From positions 1,002,023 to 1,066,022 of the forward strand of contig NZ_QUNH01000001.1 of assembly GCF_003387355.1 (NCBI RefSeq): 64,000 nucleotides of DNA, in the 5' to 3' direction. A model generated the notes under the pieces. The model had not been told where the DNA came from. It saw nothing but the letters and a program-made list of their open reading frames with translations, and ran no database searches. Origin of the DNA: Winogradskyella sediminis. Lineage in GTDB: Bacteria > Bacteroidota > Bacteroidia > Flavobacteriales > Flavobacteriaceae. A program made the translations under genes and the position numbers. Positions 54,210 through 63,256 of the stretch are shown here, piece after piece (positions within the stretch are counted from its first letter, which is position 1; each line of letters begins with the position of its first letter).

Positions 54210-56422
54210 AATTTTAAGGTTACTCCTACTAAGAAGTTAGTCGTTGCTTGTGGGTAAAAACCAGCTCCTTCGATAGTAGCGATACTTCCTGGGTTAGACC
54301 AAGTGTCGTCGTAAGTGTAATAATAGCCATTAGACACATATTTTACATTGAAAATATTATTAACTAAACCTGAAAATACAATGGCATCAAAAACGGAGGC
54401 TGTTTTTAAAGTATAATTAATATTGAAGTCATTGATAAAGAAGCTATCTAATTTAGATAAGTCGGCTTCCGTATTACTCATATACTGCTCACCAACATAT
54501 TTACTTAATAAAGACATTTGAAGGTTTTTTACAGGTTGAAAAACAATCGCATTAGCTGCAATTAAACTTGGTGAAAATGAAATGTCGGTTTTACCTAGGT
54601 CTTGTAGTTCTCCATCGAAATCAATGATGGTTTCGCTATTTTTATTAGTACTTAGTGTTACATTAGGTTGTAAAGTCAGTTTTGAAGTTACAGGAATAAT
54701 GGCTTCTAATTCTAATCCTAAACGGTAACTTTTTCCACTATTGGTTCTTATTGGGTTACCTACATCATCTAATTGTCCAGAAAGTACTAATTGTTCGTTA
54801 TAAAGCATATAGTACACATTTGCATTAAATACAAAGTTTCCTTTTCTGTGTCTCCACCCTAGTTCAAAGTCATTGAGTTGTTCTGGCTCTATAGTATTGT
54901 TACTTTCAAAATCGGTTCTGTTTGGTTCTCTGTTGGCTCTAGCATAAGAAAAGTAGAGGTCATTGTTAGTGTTTAAAGAATAGGTGATTCCAGCTTTTGG
55001 ATTAAAAAATGTGAAATCTTTATCTACTGCAAATTCTACAAGATCGGATGTTGTTCCTGTTGTCTTGTATGTAACATTTCTAACTTGTAAATCTCCGTAT
55101 AAACTTATTTTTTCATTGAGTCTATAATTGGCTTTCGTAAAAAGTGAAAAGTCATTTTTTATACTGTTACCATCGTAATAACGATCTCTAATTTCAGTTT
55201 GACTGGCGTATTCTGCCCAAATTATTTCACCAAAATGATCACCATCATAATGGCTATAAGAACCACCAAAAATTAGATTAAGATTGTCGTCTTTATAGCT
55301 AGCGTTAGCATTGATAACGTAAAAATCATTGTCTAACCAGCGTCTTCTAATTAAATCGGTTTCATCAATGGTTTCCCCATTAAAATCTAACGGGTTAAGG
55401 CCATAGTCGTCAAAACTTTCGTCTTCTTTATATTGTTCAAAATAGCCTTGACCTTTGGTGTAGTTTAAGCCAAGCGTTGTAGACCATTGGTTGCTGTAGC
55501 GTTGATTCCAATGTAACTGATAGTGATCTTGACTGTAATTATCGACTTCATTATCGTAGAATTGTGTATTTCCATTATCATCAGTATATTCACCTGCTGT
55601 ATTATACGTACGGTCGTCTTTTAGTTTCTCTAAATCTTCTAATCCATTCCAAGACTGGTAAGTGACTTCCTTACCTCCAAAAGTGATGGCTTTAATTAAG
55701 GTATTATCATCAACAAAAGAGCCTTGTAAGAAATACGATTTTAAATCGGCTGAAGCACGATCTATATAGCCATCAGAAACAATATTAGACAAACGACCCG
55801 CAATTTCAATGTGGTCATTCATAAGTCCGGTGCTAAATTTGGCAGTGTGTTTTCTGGTATTATAACTTCCAAAAGAATTAGAAATTTCTCCAGAAGCTTC
55901 TTTAGCAACCGCATCTGTTAACACATTAATACTAGCTCCAAAAGCACCAGAGCCATTGGTAGAAGTCCCTACACCACGTTGCAATTGTAAACTTTCTGTA
56001 GAAGAGGCAAAATCACCAAGGTTAACCCAAAACGTTCCTAATGATTCTGCATCGTTATACGGAATACCATTAATAGTGATGTTAGTAGATTGCGAGCTGA
56101 CGCCACGAACTCTAATACCTGTGTATCCAATACCTGCACCTGCATCGGTTGTTGTTACAACTGACGGTAGAAAGTTAAGTAACATCGGAATATCTTGTCC
56201 GAGGTTACGTTTAGCTAAATCTTCTTTGGTAACATTAGAGTGTGTAATAGGTGATTTAGCATCTACTCTTACAGCTTTTACTAAAACTTCATCTAATTTT
56301 TCAACTTTTGTTGAATCTTGTTGTTTTTCTTGTCCATAAGCTGAACAAAGACCTAATAAGGTCATGGAAAGTGTTAATCTCTGCCTACTTTTTTTTGAGA
56401 GATTGTTGAATAAAATTTTCAT
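54206..56422 (-). CDS. TonB-dependent receptor, probably for thiamine
   Basis: 738 residues. Signal peptide ends at SAYGQ. A TonB-box-like LDEVLVKAVRV follows with no carboxypeptidase-like domain. The plug spans about 60-170 (IPMLLNFLPSVVTTTDAGAG, GIRVRGVSSQSTNITINGIP, LQRGVGTSTNGSGAFGASIN) and the barrel ends NFLVGVTLKF. A TPP riboswitch in its leader and the nearby PnuT-like and thiamine-binding genes mark it as an importer of thiamine or a thiamine-related compound. The substrate is inferred from this control. Confidence 0.92.
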   Translation of the reverse strand: MKILFNNLSKKSRQRLTLSMTLLGLCSAYGQEKQQDSTKVEKLDEVLVKAVRVDAKSPITHSNVTKEDLAKRNLGQDIPMLLNFLPSVVTTTDAGAGIGYTGIRVRGVSSQSTNITINGIPYNDAESLGTFWVNLGDFASSTESLQLQRGVGTSTNGSGAFGASINVLTDAVAKEASGEISNSFGSYNTRKHTAKFSTGLMNDHIEIAGRLSNIVSDGYIDRASADLKSYFLQGSFVDDNTLIKAITFGGKEVTYQSWNGLEDLEKLKDDRTYNTAGEYTDDNGNTQFYDNEVDNYSQDHYQLHWNQRYSNQWSTTLGLNYTKGQGYFEQYKEDESFDDYGLNPLDFNGETIDETDLIRRRWLDNDFYVINANASYKDDNLNLIFGGSYSHYDGDHFGEIIWAEYASQTEIRDRYYDGNSIKNDFSLFTKANYRLNEKISLYGDLQVRNVTYKTTGTTSDLVEFAVDKDFTFFNPKAGITYSLNTNNDLYFSYARANREPNRTDFESNNTIEPEQLNDFELGWRHRKGNFVFNANVYYMLYNEQLVLSGQLDDVGNPIRTNSGKSYRLGLELEAIIPVTSKLTLQPNVTLSTNKNSETIIDFDGELQDLGKTDISFSPSLIAANAIVFQPVKNLQMSLLSKYVGEQYMSNTEADLSKLDSFFINDFNINYTLKTASVFDAIVFSGLVNNIFNVKYVSNGYYYTYDDTWSNPGSIATIEGAGFYPQATTNFLVGVTLKF

Positions 56423-56629
56423 ACGACTATAGTATTATAATCGAATAAAAAGAGGTCATTATTCTTTGTTAATAATTAAATATTGTGAGCTTATAACGTA
56501 CACTATTAGGTCTTATTTTTCTTTTATTTTGAATTTTTTTCTACCCATAGGAAGGTTTAAATTCAGACGTAAAAAATAAACATTGATAACCTTATAACGC
56601 TTGTCAAAAAAATCCATACGGACAATTTC

Positions 56630-56716
56630 TTTACGCTCGTTTCCTAAACAGCATTACCTGTTCTAGGTTCAATGGGTATGATCTCAGCCACTTATTGGCA
56701 CCCCTTTATTGAGAAC
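56630..56716 (-). ncRNA. TPP riboswitch (thi box)
   Basis: Read on the minus strand it has the conserved parts in order: GGGGTGCC, GGCTGAGATCATACCC, TTGAACCTAGAACAGG and TAATGCTGTTTAGGAA. These fit the thi-box consensus (CUGAGA, ACCC, GAACCU, GGUAAUGC). It lies about 210 bases before the TonB receptor start and so controls it: with high TPP, expression should fall. The expression platform between 56425 and 56630 is not resolved. Confidence 0.9.
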
Positions 56717-56847
56717 GCGGCAAAGATATAACGGATTTTAGAATTACGAATGAGGAATTTTAATTTTTTTTAGACTCAACGATGAGAATTAGAGGTAGGC
56801 AAGCTTAAGGTTTTGAAAATCTATAGGTTTATATATTGAAATAGTAT

Positions 56848-57252
56848 TTATTCAATTGTTGGAGGCTTGCGGTTGGCTTTTTTATCTGCATTAATACGCT
56901 TATCTTTTAAGCGTTTCTTTTTAACTCCTCTTGGAATCCTGGTTGGAATCCGTATTTTCTCTTCCTTTAAGCCTTCAGTAATCAATTCTAAAAACCGTTG
57001 GGTAACCAAGGCTTTGTTTCTAAATTGACTTCTACTGTCGTCACAAGATAACATAAGTATTCCATCTTTAGATAATCGATTATTGAAAAATTCGAGTAGT
57101 TTTTGTTGTTCTACGGTATTAAAAGCATTGGTGTTTTGAAGGTCAAAATATAATTCGGCCTTAGAGGACACCTTATTAACATGTTGTCCTCCGCTTCCTG
57201 AGCTTCGGACGTATTTATAGGTTAATTCAGATTTAAGTAAGTTGGTATCCAC
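56848..57252 (-). CDS. arfB: Alternative ribosome-rescue factor ArfB (peptidyl-tRNA hydrolase)
   Basis: 134 residues. Carries the release-factor GGQ motif in SSGSGGQHVNKVSSKAEL (near residue 22) and a basic C-terminal tail (RIPTRIPRGVKKKRLKDKRI, KKANRKPPT) that enters the empty mRNA channel. Frees stalled ribosomes without a stop codon. Its first base overlaps the stop of the DUF4301 gene, so they are coupled. Confidence 0.92.
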   Translation of the reverse strand: MDTNLLKSELTYKYVRSSGSGGQHVNKVSSKAELYFDLQNTNAFNTVEQQKLLEFFNNRLSKDGILMLSCDDSRSQFRNKALVTQRFLELITEGLKEEKIRIPTRIPRGVKKKRLKDKRINADKKANRKPPTIE

Positions 57253-58811
57253 TAGTTTTTAATTTGATGTGGTGCTTTAAGTAAATCGTTAACTGTTTTT
57301 ACAGGATTGAAGGTTATGATAGGCACTTCAACAAATATCGTCGTCCAATACGCCATACTTCCGTTCCAAAGTCCTGGTAATTCTAAGGCTTTTAAATCCT
57401 TACCATTTTTGGTTTTCTTAGTGATAAAAGCAGCACTATGATCGACGTAGTTTTCTAAATCGAATTTTTCATCTTTATAATTTTTTACACCACAAACTAA
57501 ATCTACAGGATTAAAATGTGTAGCATTTTTAAGAATATCTGCTTGGTTTTGGTCTTTGAGGTTTATTTGAGACGACTCCACTATTTGAAGTGACAAGTTA
57601 GATTTGTGGTCTTTAACCCAAAACGGACCTCCTCCTGGTTCACCTTCGTTTTTAACCATTCCGCAAACACGTATAGGTCGGTTTAGCTTTTCTTTTAAAT
57701 ATTCAATTTTATAGTATTCGGTATATTTTTTATACTCTTCGGATATTTTGATGCTTAACTCGGAAGATAAAAAGTGTTCTATTGTTGCTAAATGATCTGC
57801 CGTTAGGTCTTTTGAATCTAATTGATGTAAGTATTCGAATGTTTGGTTCTGTAATTTTAGTAGGATGCCAGCTAAGACTTTTTTGTATTTAGAGACCTCT
57901 TCTTTGTATTTATACACAACGACATTATCTATGTTTTTTATAAAAATAATATCGGCATCTAAAGCATTGAGATTTTTTAATAATGCGCCATGTCCAGATG
58001 GTCTAAACAGTAATGATCCATCTTCAATTCTAAAAGGTTTATTTTTTAAAGTAACGGCAATAGTATCTGTCGATTTTTGTTGGTAGGAGAACGAAATGTC
58101 AAAATTAACTCCTGTTTTTTGTTCAATTTTACTCTGAATATTTTTAAACTCTTCTTTAAATTTATCTTTATAAACTTCAGAAATTGTAAAGTGTAGTTTC
58201 GCAACGCCATTGCTAGAGGCATATAAAGCAGCTTCATACAAGTGTTCTTCAAAAGCTGTCGAAATGTGGTTGTTTTTATAACAGTGAAATGGTAATAAAC
58301 CTTTAGGTTGATTGCCAAAATTAAGTTGGTTTTCGTCTAACATGGCCTTGGCAAAGTACCAAACTTTTTCTTGATTAGATAAGTTATCATAATCGATACC
58401 ATTAGATTTAAGCAATTCTATTACTAGATTGAAAAAAGGAAATTTTTCCAAGCCCACCATAAATAGAGATAATTCTCTTAAATTGGTTTTATTGATGTAA
58501 GAATTTAACGATTGTTCGTTAGAATTGTATTCGCTAATAAAGCGAAATAGAAATTTAAACATTCTTGTTGCCGCTCCGGAAGCTGGTACAAATTTTAACA
58601 GAGACTTCTTATCTTTTTCTTTATCAAAAAAGCTGATATATTTTTGTATACTCTCATCGGTTAAGGGTGTAATACCATTATTTAAGGTCGCTGCTTCAGA
58701 AATGTTAGTAAACGGAATTCCAGATTTAAAAGTTTCAATTTGTTTATTTACTACTGATAATGTTAAATTATTAGCTTCTATTTGTTGAATGTCGTTTTCT
58801 GTAAAACTCAT
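57252..58811 (-). CDS. DUF4301 family protein
   Basis: 519 residues, cytoplasmic. Characteristic segments: FVPASGAATRMFKFLF near 78-94, RPSGHGALLKNLNALDADIIF in the middle, and NEGEPGGGPFWV and ALELPGLWNGSMAYWTTIFV near the end. The RPSGHGAL and GGGPFW parts suggest a nucleotide-sugar- or nucleotidyl-transferase-like fold (inference). Function unknown. Lies 3' of the NadR-like ATPase gene and overlaps arfB by one base. Confidence 0.85.
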   Translation of the reverse strand: MSFTENDIQQIEANNLTLSVVNKQIETFKSGIPFTNISEAATLNNGITPLTDESIQKYISFFDKEKDKKSLLKFVPASGAATRMFKFLFRFISEYNSNEQSLNSYINKTNLRELSLFMVGLEKFPFFNLVIELLKSNGIDYDNLSNQEKVWYFAKAMLDENQLNFGNQPKGLLPFHCYKNNHISTAFEEHLYEAALYASSNGVAKLHFTISEVYKDKFKEEFKNIQSKIEQKTGVNFDISFSYQQKSTDTIAVTLKNKPFRIEDGSLLFRPSGHGALLKNLNALDADIIFIKNIDNVVVYKYKEEVSKYKKVLAGILLKLQNQTFEYLHQLDSKDLTADHLATIEHFLSSELSIKISEEYKKYTEYYKIEYLKEKLNRPIRVCGMVKNEGEPGGGPFWVKDHKSNLSLQIVESSQINLKDQNQADILKNATHFNPVDLVCGVKNYKDEKFDLENYVDHSAAFITKKTKNGKDLKALELPGLWNGSMAYWTTIFVEVPIITFNPVKTVNDLLKAPHQIKN

Positions 58812-59377
58812 AACTTGTTAATTAATAATTTGTCAATATACTTAATTGCTGTTGCTAAACGTTCTTTTTTATTTCCTTTTAAAAGGATATACGATTTTTT
58901 GTAGGTTTTTAAAGCCTTTTCAAATGCGTTAAACATTAGCTCTCGCTCATTGGGTCTGTCTCTTAAATCATCTGCCTCCCAAGGAGTGTCAATATAAGTT
59001 AAAAAGTATAAGTTATATGTGTTTTTTAGAGCATATGTATTTAAAACAGGGTCACAAGTACCATTGAAGTAAGCCTCACTATAAACTTTAGTTTCCAGTA
59101 AATCAGTATCGCAAATTAAAACTGAGTCTGTTTGTTGCGCCAATTCATTCTCAAGTTTCATTTGTCCTTTGGCAATAGGAATTATATCCTTTGGTTCGCA
59201 TATTTTTCGCTCTTTGTCCCACTTTTCTTGTAAGTACGATCTAGAATACTCAGGCACCCAAACAGTATTATAATGCCGTGCTAATTGGCGAGATAATGTT
59301 GTTTTTCCTGTAGATTCGGGTCCAAATACAACTACTTTTATGCAGTTTGATGGGTGTTGTTTAAGTGCTTTTTCCAT
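58808..59377 (-). CDS. NadR-like ATP-binding kinase
   Basis: 189 residues. Walker A GPESTGKTTLSRQLARHY near residue 19 and the family's WVPEYSRSYLQEKW and LICDTDLLETKVYSE place it with the ribosyl-nicotinamide-kinase part of NadR. No nucleotidyltransferase domain is fused. Overlaps the PnuC-like gene by 40 bases. In this thiamine-marked setting it may phosphorylate a thiamine-related nucleoside-like compound (inference); nicotinamide riboside remains possible. Confidence 0.85.
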   Translation of the reverse strand: MEKALKQHPSNCIKVVVFGPESTGKTTLSRQLARHYNTVWVPEYSRSYLQEKWDKERKICEPKDIIPIAKGQMKLENELAQQTDSVLICDTDLLETKVYSEAYFNGTCDPVLNTYALKNTYNLYFLTYIDTPWEADDLRDRPNERELMFNAFEKALKTYKKSYILLKGNKKERLATAIKYIDKLLINKL

Positions 59378-59967
59378 GCGTTATAGCCTTGAATTGCTAA
59401 TATTAAAAATACAATGAATTGTAGTCCTGTAAACCCTAATCCTTTTACAAAATATAATGGAATCGAAATAATATCTGCAACTATCCACAATATCCAATGT
59501 TCTATTTTCTTATTCGCCATTAACCACATTGCGGCAAAGAAAATACCAGTAGTAATGGTATCTATATAATCTGTTAGTCTATCGAAGCGATTAAAATATA
59601 AATACACACTTACTACAAATATAATGGTAGTGGTAAGGATTATTGTTGCTGTTTTCCAGTCTTTTAAGGTAGATTTTGTAATGGCTATTTCTTCTCCTTT
59701 TATAGTTCTCTTCCACATATACCAGCCATAAATGCTCATTAAAGTGTAATAAATATTAATAGTTAAATCGCCATAAAGGGTAAAAACATAACATAAATAG
59801 ATGAAAATTACCGTATTAATAATTCCTGTAGGAAAGACTAATATGTTCTCCTTTTTAGCAAACCATACACTGGCAATACCAAAAATTACAGCTATAATTT
59901 CAATCGTAATATGAAACGTAGAAGCTGTGCGATAAGGTTCTAAAAAGAAATCAAAAATTTGGTTCAT
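59338..59967 (-). CDS. PnuC/PnuT-type vitamin transporter
   Basis: 209 residues with about seven membrane helices. Family segments: FGIASVWFAKKENILVFPTG, INIYYTLMSIYGWYMW and NKKIEHWILWIVADIISIPL. PnuC carries nicotinamide riboside; the close relative PnuT carries thiamine and is often under TPP control in Bacteroidota. The thiamine-binding gene overlapping its 5' end (17 bases) favours PnuT. Inner membrane. Confidence 0.88.
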   Translation of the reverse strand: MNQIFDFFLEPYRTASTFHITIEIIAVIFGIASVWFAKKENILVFPTGIINTVIFIYLCYVFTLYGDLTINIYYTLMSIYGWYMWKRTIKGEEIAITKSTLKDWKTATIILTTTIIFVVSVYLYFNRFDRLTDYIDTITTGIFFAAMWLMANKKIEHWILWIVADIISIPLYFVKGLGFTGLQFIVFLILAIQGYNAWKKHLNNTHQTA

Positions 59968-60211
59968 AATCGCTACGGTTGGTTTTTACGACTTTCATTG
60001 TAAGTACAGAAATATCTACATCTTCAAAAGAACGTTTTATTGCTTCAGTTAAGAAAGGCATAAGCGCGTCATAGTTTCCAAATATTTGTGTGCTCAACGG
60101 ATTTTCTAAAACTTTAAATTCTGAATTGCGTAATGCTTTTATAAAATTGATAACATGTCTTTCGTAATCGTTTTGCAAAGGGGAAAGGGTAAGATCTACT
60201 GATATTTCCAT
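59951..60211 (-). CDS. Thiamine-binding protein (YkoF/MTH1187 type)
   Basis: 86 residues, a single small alpha/beta domain: MEISVDLTLSPLQNDYERHV, SEFKVLENPLSTQIFGNYDA, EDVDISVLTMKVVKTNRSDY. It matches the Thiamine_BP/YkoF-related family, whose members bind the thiamine or HMP part. Lies between pcrB and the PnuC/PnuT gene (17-base overlap), so the set is cotranscribed. Confidence 0.8.
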   Translation of the reverse strand: MEISVDLTLSPLQNDYERHVINFIKALRNSEFKVLENPLSTQIFGNYDALMPFLTEAIKRSFEDVDISVLTMKVVKTNRSDYEPNF

Positions 60212-60215
60212 TTTT

Positions 60216-60944
60216 TTATTTTTTTAGTTCATTAAAGAATGATTCATCTTCTTCAAAAGCGGTTCCAATAACAACTAAATCTGCTCCAGCATCATATGCA
60301 GATTCCATTTCTGCTTTACTTCTTATGCCTCCTCCTACTATTAACGGGATTCTTAAAAGTTGCTTAACTTCTGAAATAATATGAGATGAGATAGCGTGTG
60401 TGGCACCACTTCCGGCTTCGAGATAAATGAGTTTTAAGCCTAATAATTCGCCAGCTTTTGCCGTATCCTTTATAATATTTATGTTTTTTCGTTCAATCGG
60501 TTTTGTCTTACTTACACGTTCTACAGCTGTTTCTCTTCCGTTTTCTATTAGTATATATCCTGTTGGAATGACTTCTAAATCGGTCTTTGCCAATTTTGAA
60601 ACCGCTTCTACTTGCTTACCTATTAAATAATCTGGATTTCGACCAGAAATTAAAGACAAAAACAAAATGCCATCTGCTTTATCTGTAATTTGAATGACGT
60701 CACCTGGAAATAAAACAATTGGTAAACTGGTGTGTTTTTTTAATGCTATAACTAACGTTTCTGTCAGACCTTCATCAACTTCGCTTCCACCAACAAAAAT
60801 ATGAGTAGCGATAGATTGGTGTACCTTAGTGATGAAATCCGAAATATTGTTAAGCTTCATTTTATCCGGATCTATTAAAACGGCTAACAATTTTTCACCT
60901 CGAGCTTTTACACTGTTTATATGTTTATAAATTGTATTATTCAT
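60216..60944 (-). CDS. pcrB: Geranylgeranylglyceryl phosphate synthase-like protein (PcrB family)
   Basis: 242 residues, TIM barrel. Family segments: LAVLIDPDKM, HIFVGGSEVDEGL, LFPGDVIQITDKADGILFLS, YLEAGSGATHAISSHII and VGGGIRSKAEMESAYDAGAD. Joins a prenyl diphosphate to glycerol-1-phosphate, the first step of archaeal-type ether lipids. Bacteroidota homologues have been reported to be active, but the final product in these bacteria is not known. Start codon overlaps the stop of the phosphopantetheinyl transferase gene. Confidence 0.9.
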   Translation of the reverse strand: MNNTIYKHINSVKARGEKLLAVLIDPDKMKLNNISDFITKVHQSIATHIFVGGSEVDEGLTETLVIALKKHTSLPIVLFPGDVIQITDKADGILFLSLISGRNPDYLIGKQVEAVSKLAKTDLEVIPTGYILIENGRETAVERVSKTKPIERKNINIIKDTAKAGELLGLKLIYLEAGSGATHAISSHIISEVKQLLRIPLIVGGGIRSKAEMESAYDAGADLVVIGTAFEEDESFFNELKK

Positions 60945-61570
60945 TACGGAACCACATAAGCACAGGTAAAACCTTCAAATTCCAAAAATGCTGTGGTATA
61001 TCTGTGTTTTTGACCCATATAATCTATCCAAGCAATCGTTTCTCTATCTTCAACACTAAACGGAATCACTAAAAAATGCTTTTTAAAAGACATGCCAGGA
61101 GTTGCAAACAGTTTATAAAGAGATTCTTTAATGCCCCAAATTACCGTCAGCCTTTTTATACAATCTTCATCAATACTATTTAAATAGCTGAATTCGTAAT
61201 CCACAAATTTATGTGCTATGATTTTTATTTTATCGCGTTGTTTTTCAATATCAATACCGACTTCTTTATCACTAACAATAACACCCGAAAAGGTAAATGA
61301 ATGTGTTATAGAGATCTGTTTTCCGTCTTTAAGATGTGGTTTTCCGTTGTCATCGTAAAATAAATCTTTATCTGTATAACCGAATTCTCGTAACAAATGT
61401 CTTACACTCAAAAATCCGCGTTGGTGAAGTTCGCTTTTCATACCTAAAATACGTTCTAAACTTTGCGGTTTTAAATCTAAAGGCTGAAATAGAGTATCAT
61501 ATGATTCTTCTATCTTCCAGATTTTAACAGTAGTTTGTGAATTTACACTAATGGATTTATATAGTGGCAT
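60944..61570 (-). CDS. 4'-phosphopantetheinyl transferase superfamily protein
   Basis: 208 residues, Sfp-like. The signature is split as SDKEVGIDIEKQRDKIKIIA (near 95-114) and WGIKESLYKLFATPGMSFKK (about 145-164), with the magnesium-binding Asp/Glu. Activates carrier proteins with the CoA arm. No polyketide or peptide synthase is in the window, so its carrier protein is elsewhere; in this group it may serve fatty-acid ACP. Confidence 0.9.
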   Translation of the reverse strand: MPLYKSISVNSQTTVKIWKIEESYDTLFQPLDLKPQSLERILGMKSELHQRGFLSVRHLLREFGYTDKDLFYDDNGKPHLKDGKQISITHSFTFSGVIVSDKEVGIDIEKQRDKIKIIAHKFVDYEFSYLNSIDEDCIKRLTVIWGIKESLYKLFATPGMSFKKHFLVIPFSVEDRETIAWIDYMGQKHRYTTAFLEFEGFTCAYVVP

Positions 61571-61593
61571 TTAGAATTCTGAATGTTATTGAT

Positions 61594-61601
61594 TACATTT
61601 G
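61594..61601 (+). promoter_or_regulatory. Candidate -7 element before ahcY
   Basis: TACATTTG fits TAnnTTTG; about 99 bases before the ahcY start. CTGCC-TAA-GGCAG (61604-61616) right after it is a small palindrome near the expected start of transcription. Confidence 0.5.
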
Positions 61602-61699
61602 CACTGCCTAAGGCAGATTTGGTGTTTTTAGTTAGGCGAATTTAACTATTTAAGTGCTAAACCCAAAGGTGTTTAAAATATAAAAAGAAAGAAAAAAAT

Positions 61700-63016
61700 A
61701 TGAGTACAAAAACTGTTGCTTACGTACCTAATAAGGTAAAAGATATGTCGCTTGCGGCTTGGGGAAGAAAAGAAATTAAGTTGGCCGAAGCAGAAATGCC
61801 AGGTTTAATGAGCTTACGTGAAGAATATAAAAACGAGCAACCTTTAAAAGGTGCACGTATAGCAGGTTGTTTACATATGACGATTCAAACAGCTGTGTTA
61901 ATTGAAACATTACAAGCTTTAGGAGCAGAAGTGACTTGGAGTTCATGTAATATTTTTTCTACACAAGATCAAGCCGCTGCAGCAATTGCAGAAGCAGGAA
62001 CTGCTGTATACGCGTGGAAAGACATGACAGAAGAAGAATTTGATTGGTGTATTGAGCAAACTTTATTCTTTGGAGAAGATAGAAAGCCATTAAACATGAT
62101 TTTAGATGATGGTGGTGATTTAACGAATATGGTTTTAGATAAATATCCAGAATTAGCTGAAGGCATTAACGGTTTATCTGAAGAAACTACAACTGGTGTT
62201 CACAGACTTTATGAGCGTGTAAAGAACGGAACATTACCTATGCCAGCAATTAATGTTAATGATTCGGTGACTAAATCGAAATTTGATAATAAATATGGTT
62301 GTAAAGAATCTGCAGTAGACGCCATCCGTAGAGCAACAGATATTATGTTAGCTGGAAAACGCGTTACGGTTTGTGGTTATGGTGATGTTGGTAAAGGAAC
62401 AGCGGCTTCTTTTAAAGGTGCAGGTTCTATTGTAACGGTTACTGAAATTGACCCAATATGTGCTTTACAAGCGGCTATGGATGGTTTTGAAGTGAAGAAA
62501 TTAGAAACTGTTGTTGGTAATTCGGATATTGTAATTACAACTACAGGAAATAAAGATATCGTAAGAGCTGAGCACTTTGAAGCTATGAAAGACAAAACTA
62601 TTGTTTGTAATATTGGTCATTTTGATAATGAAATTCAAATGGATTGGTTAAACAAAACTCATGGTGACACTAAAGATACTATAAAACCTCAAGTAGATAA
62701 ATATACCGTAAACGGTAAAGAAATTATCATTCTTGCTGAAGGGCGTTTAGTAAATTTAGGTTGTGCAACAGGTCACCCTAGCTTTGTAATGTCTAACTCG
62801 TTTACGAACCAGACATTAGCGCAAATTGAGCTTTGGAATAACAAAGAGGCATACGGAAACGATGTGTACATGTTACCAAAACATTTAGATGAAAAAGTAG
62901 CAAAATTACACTTAGAAAAAATTGGTGTTGAATTAACGGAGTTAAAAGATTACCAAGCAGAATATATTGGTGTAACGGTTGAAGGTCCTTATAAGCCTGA
63001 GCATTACAGATATTAA
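61700..63016 (+). CDS. ahcY: Adenosylhomocysteinase
   Basis: Splits S-adenosylhomocysteine into adenosine and homocysteine in the methyl cycle, using bound NAD. 438 residues, the shorter form without the long insertion. Motifs: [50 protein letters not shown], Rossmann [19 protein letters not shown], and C-terminal YKPEHYRY. Own promoter and terminator, so a single-gene unit. Confidence 0.97.
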   Translation: MSTKTVAYVPNKVKDMSLAAWGRKEIKLAEAEMPGLMSLREEYKNEQPLKGARIAGCLHMTIQTAVLIETLQALGAEVTWSSCNIFSTQDQAAAAIAEAGTAVYAWKDMTEEEFDWCIEQTLFFGEDRKPLNMILDDGGDLTNMVLDKYPELAEGINGLSEETTTGVHRLYERVKNGTLPMPAINVNDSVTKSKFDNKYGCKESAVDAIRRATDIMLAGKRVTVCGYGDVGKGTAASFKGAGSIVTVTEIDPICALQAAMDGFEVKKLETVVGNSDIVITTTGNKDIVRAEHFEAMKDKTIVCNIGHFDNEIQMDWLNKTHGDTKDTIKPQVDKYTVNGKEIIILAEGRLVNLGCATGHPSFVMSNSFTNQTLAQIELWNNKEAYGNDVYMLPKHLDEKVAKLHLEKIGVELTELKDYQAEYIGVTVEGPYKPEHYRY

Positions 63017-63019
63017 TCT

Positions 63020-63044
63020 GTCATTGCTGCGAAGGCAGGAATCT
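63020..63044. repeat. REP-like short repeat after ahcY
   Basis: GTCATTGCTGCGAAGGCAGG then AATCT: same family as 8156-8182 and as the first half of the leuS insertion. Confidence 0.6.
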
Positions 63045-63069
63045 TATTAATTGAAACGCAATAATTAAT

Positions 63070-63102
63070 TAAACCCTTGCAGAAATGTGAGGGTTTTTTT
63101 GT
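63070..63102 (+). terminator. Intrinsic terminator after ahcY
   Basis: AAACCCT pairs with AGGGTTT around a 12-base loop, followed by a T-run. Confidence 0.75.
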
Positions 63103-63135
63103 TGGTAATCTTGAAGTCTAAAATGAATCCACAAC

Positions 63136-63184
63136 GTCACTTCGAGTAGTTTGTAAGGGACGAAGAAATTGTATCGAGAAGCTA
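63136..63184. repeat. Dispersed repeat, GTCATTTCGAGTG family (second copy)
   Basis: Starts GTCACTTCGAGTAGTTTGTA, then GGGACGAAG, ending ATCGAGAAGCTA. Ungapped relative of 29568-29614. Confidence 0.7.
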
Positions 63185-63256
63185 AAATTCCAAATATAAA
63201 AAACCTCAAAGTTAAAAAACGATGAGGCTTATATTCTAACATTTAGTCTCTAGCAA

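Noticed and set aside
61602..61699. Riboswitch (SAM or SAH type) before ahcY
   Set aside because: The leader has a small CTGCC/GGCAG palindrome but none of the conserved blocks of SAM or SAH riboswitches.
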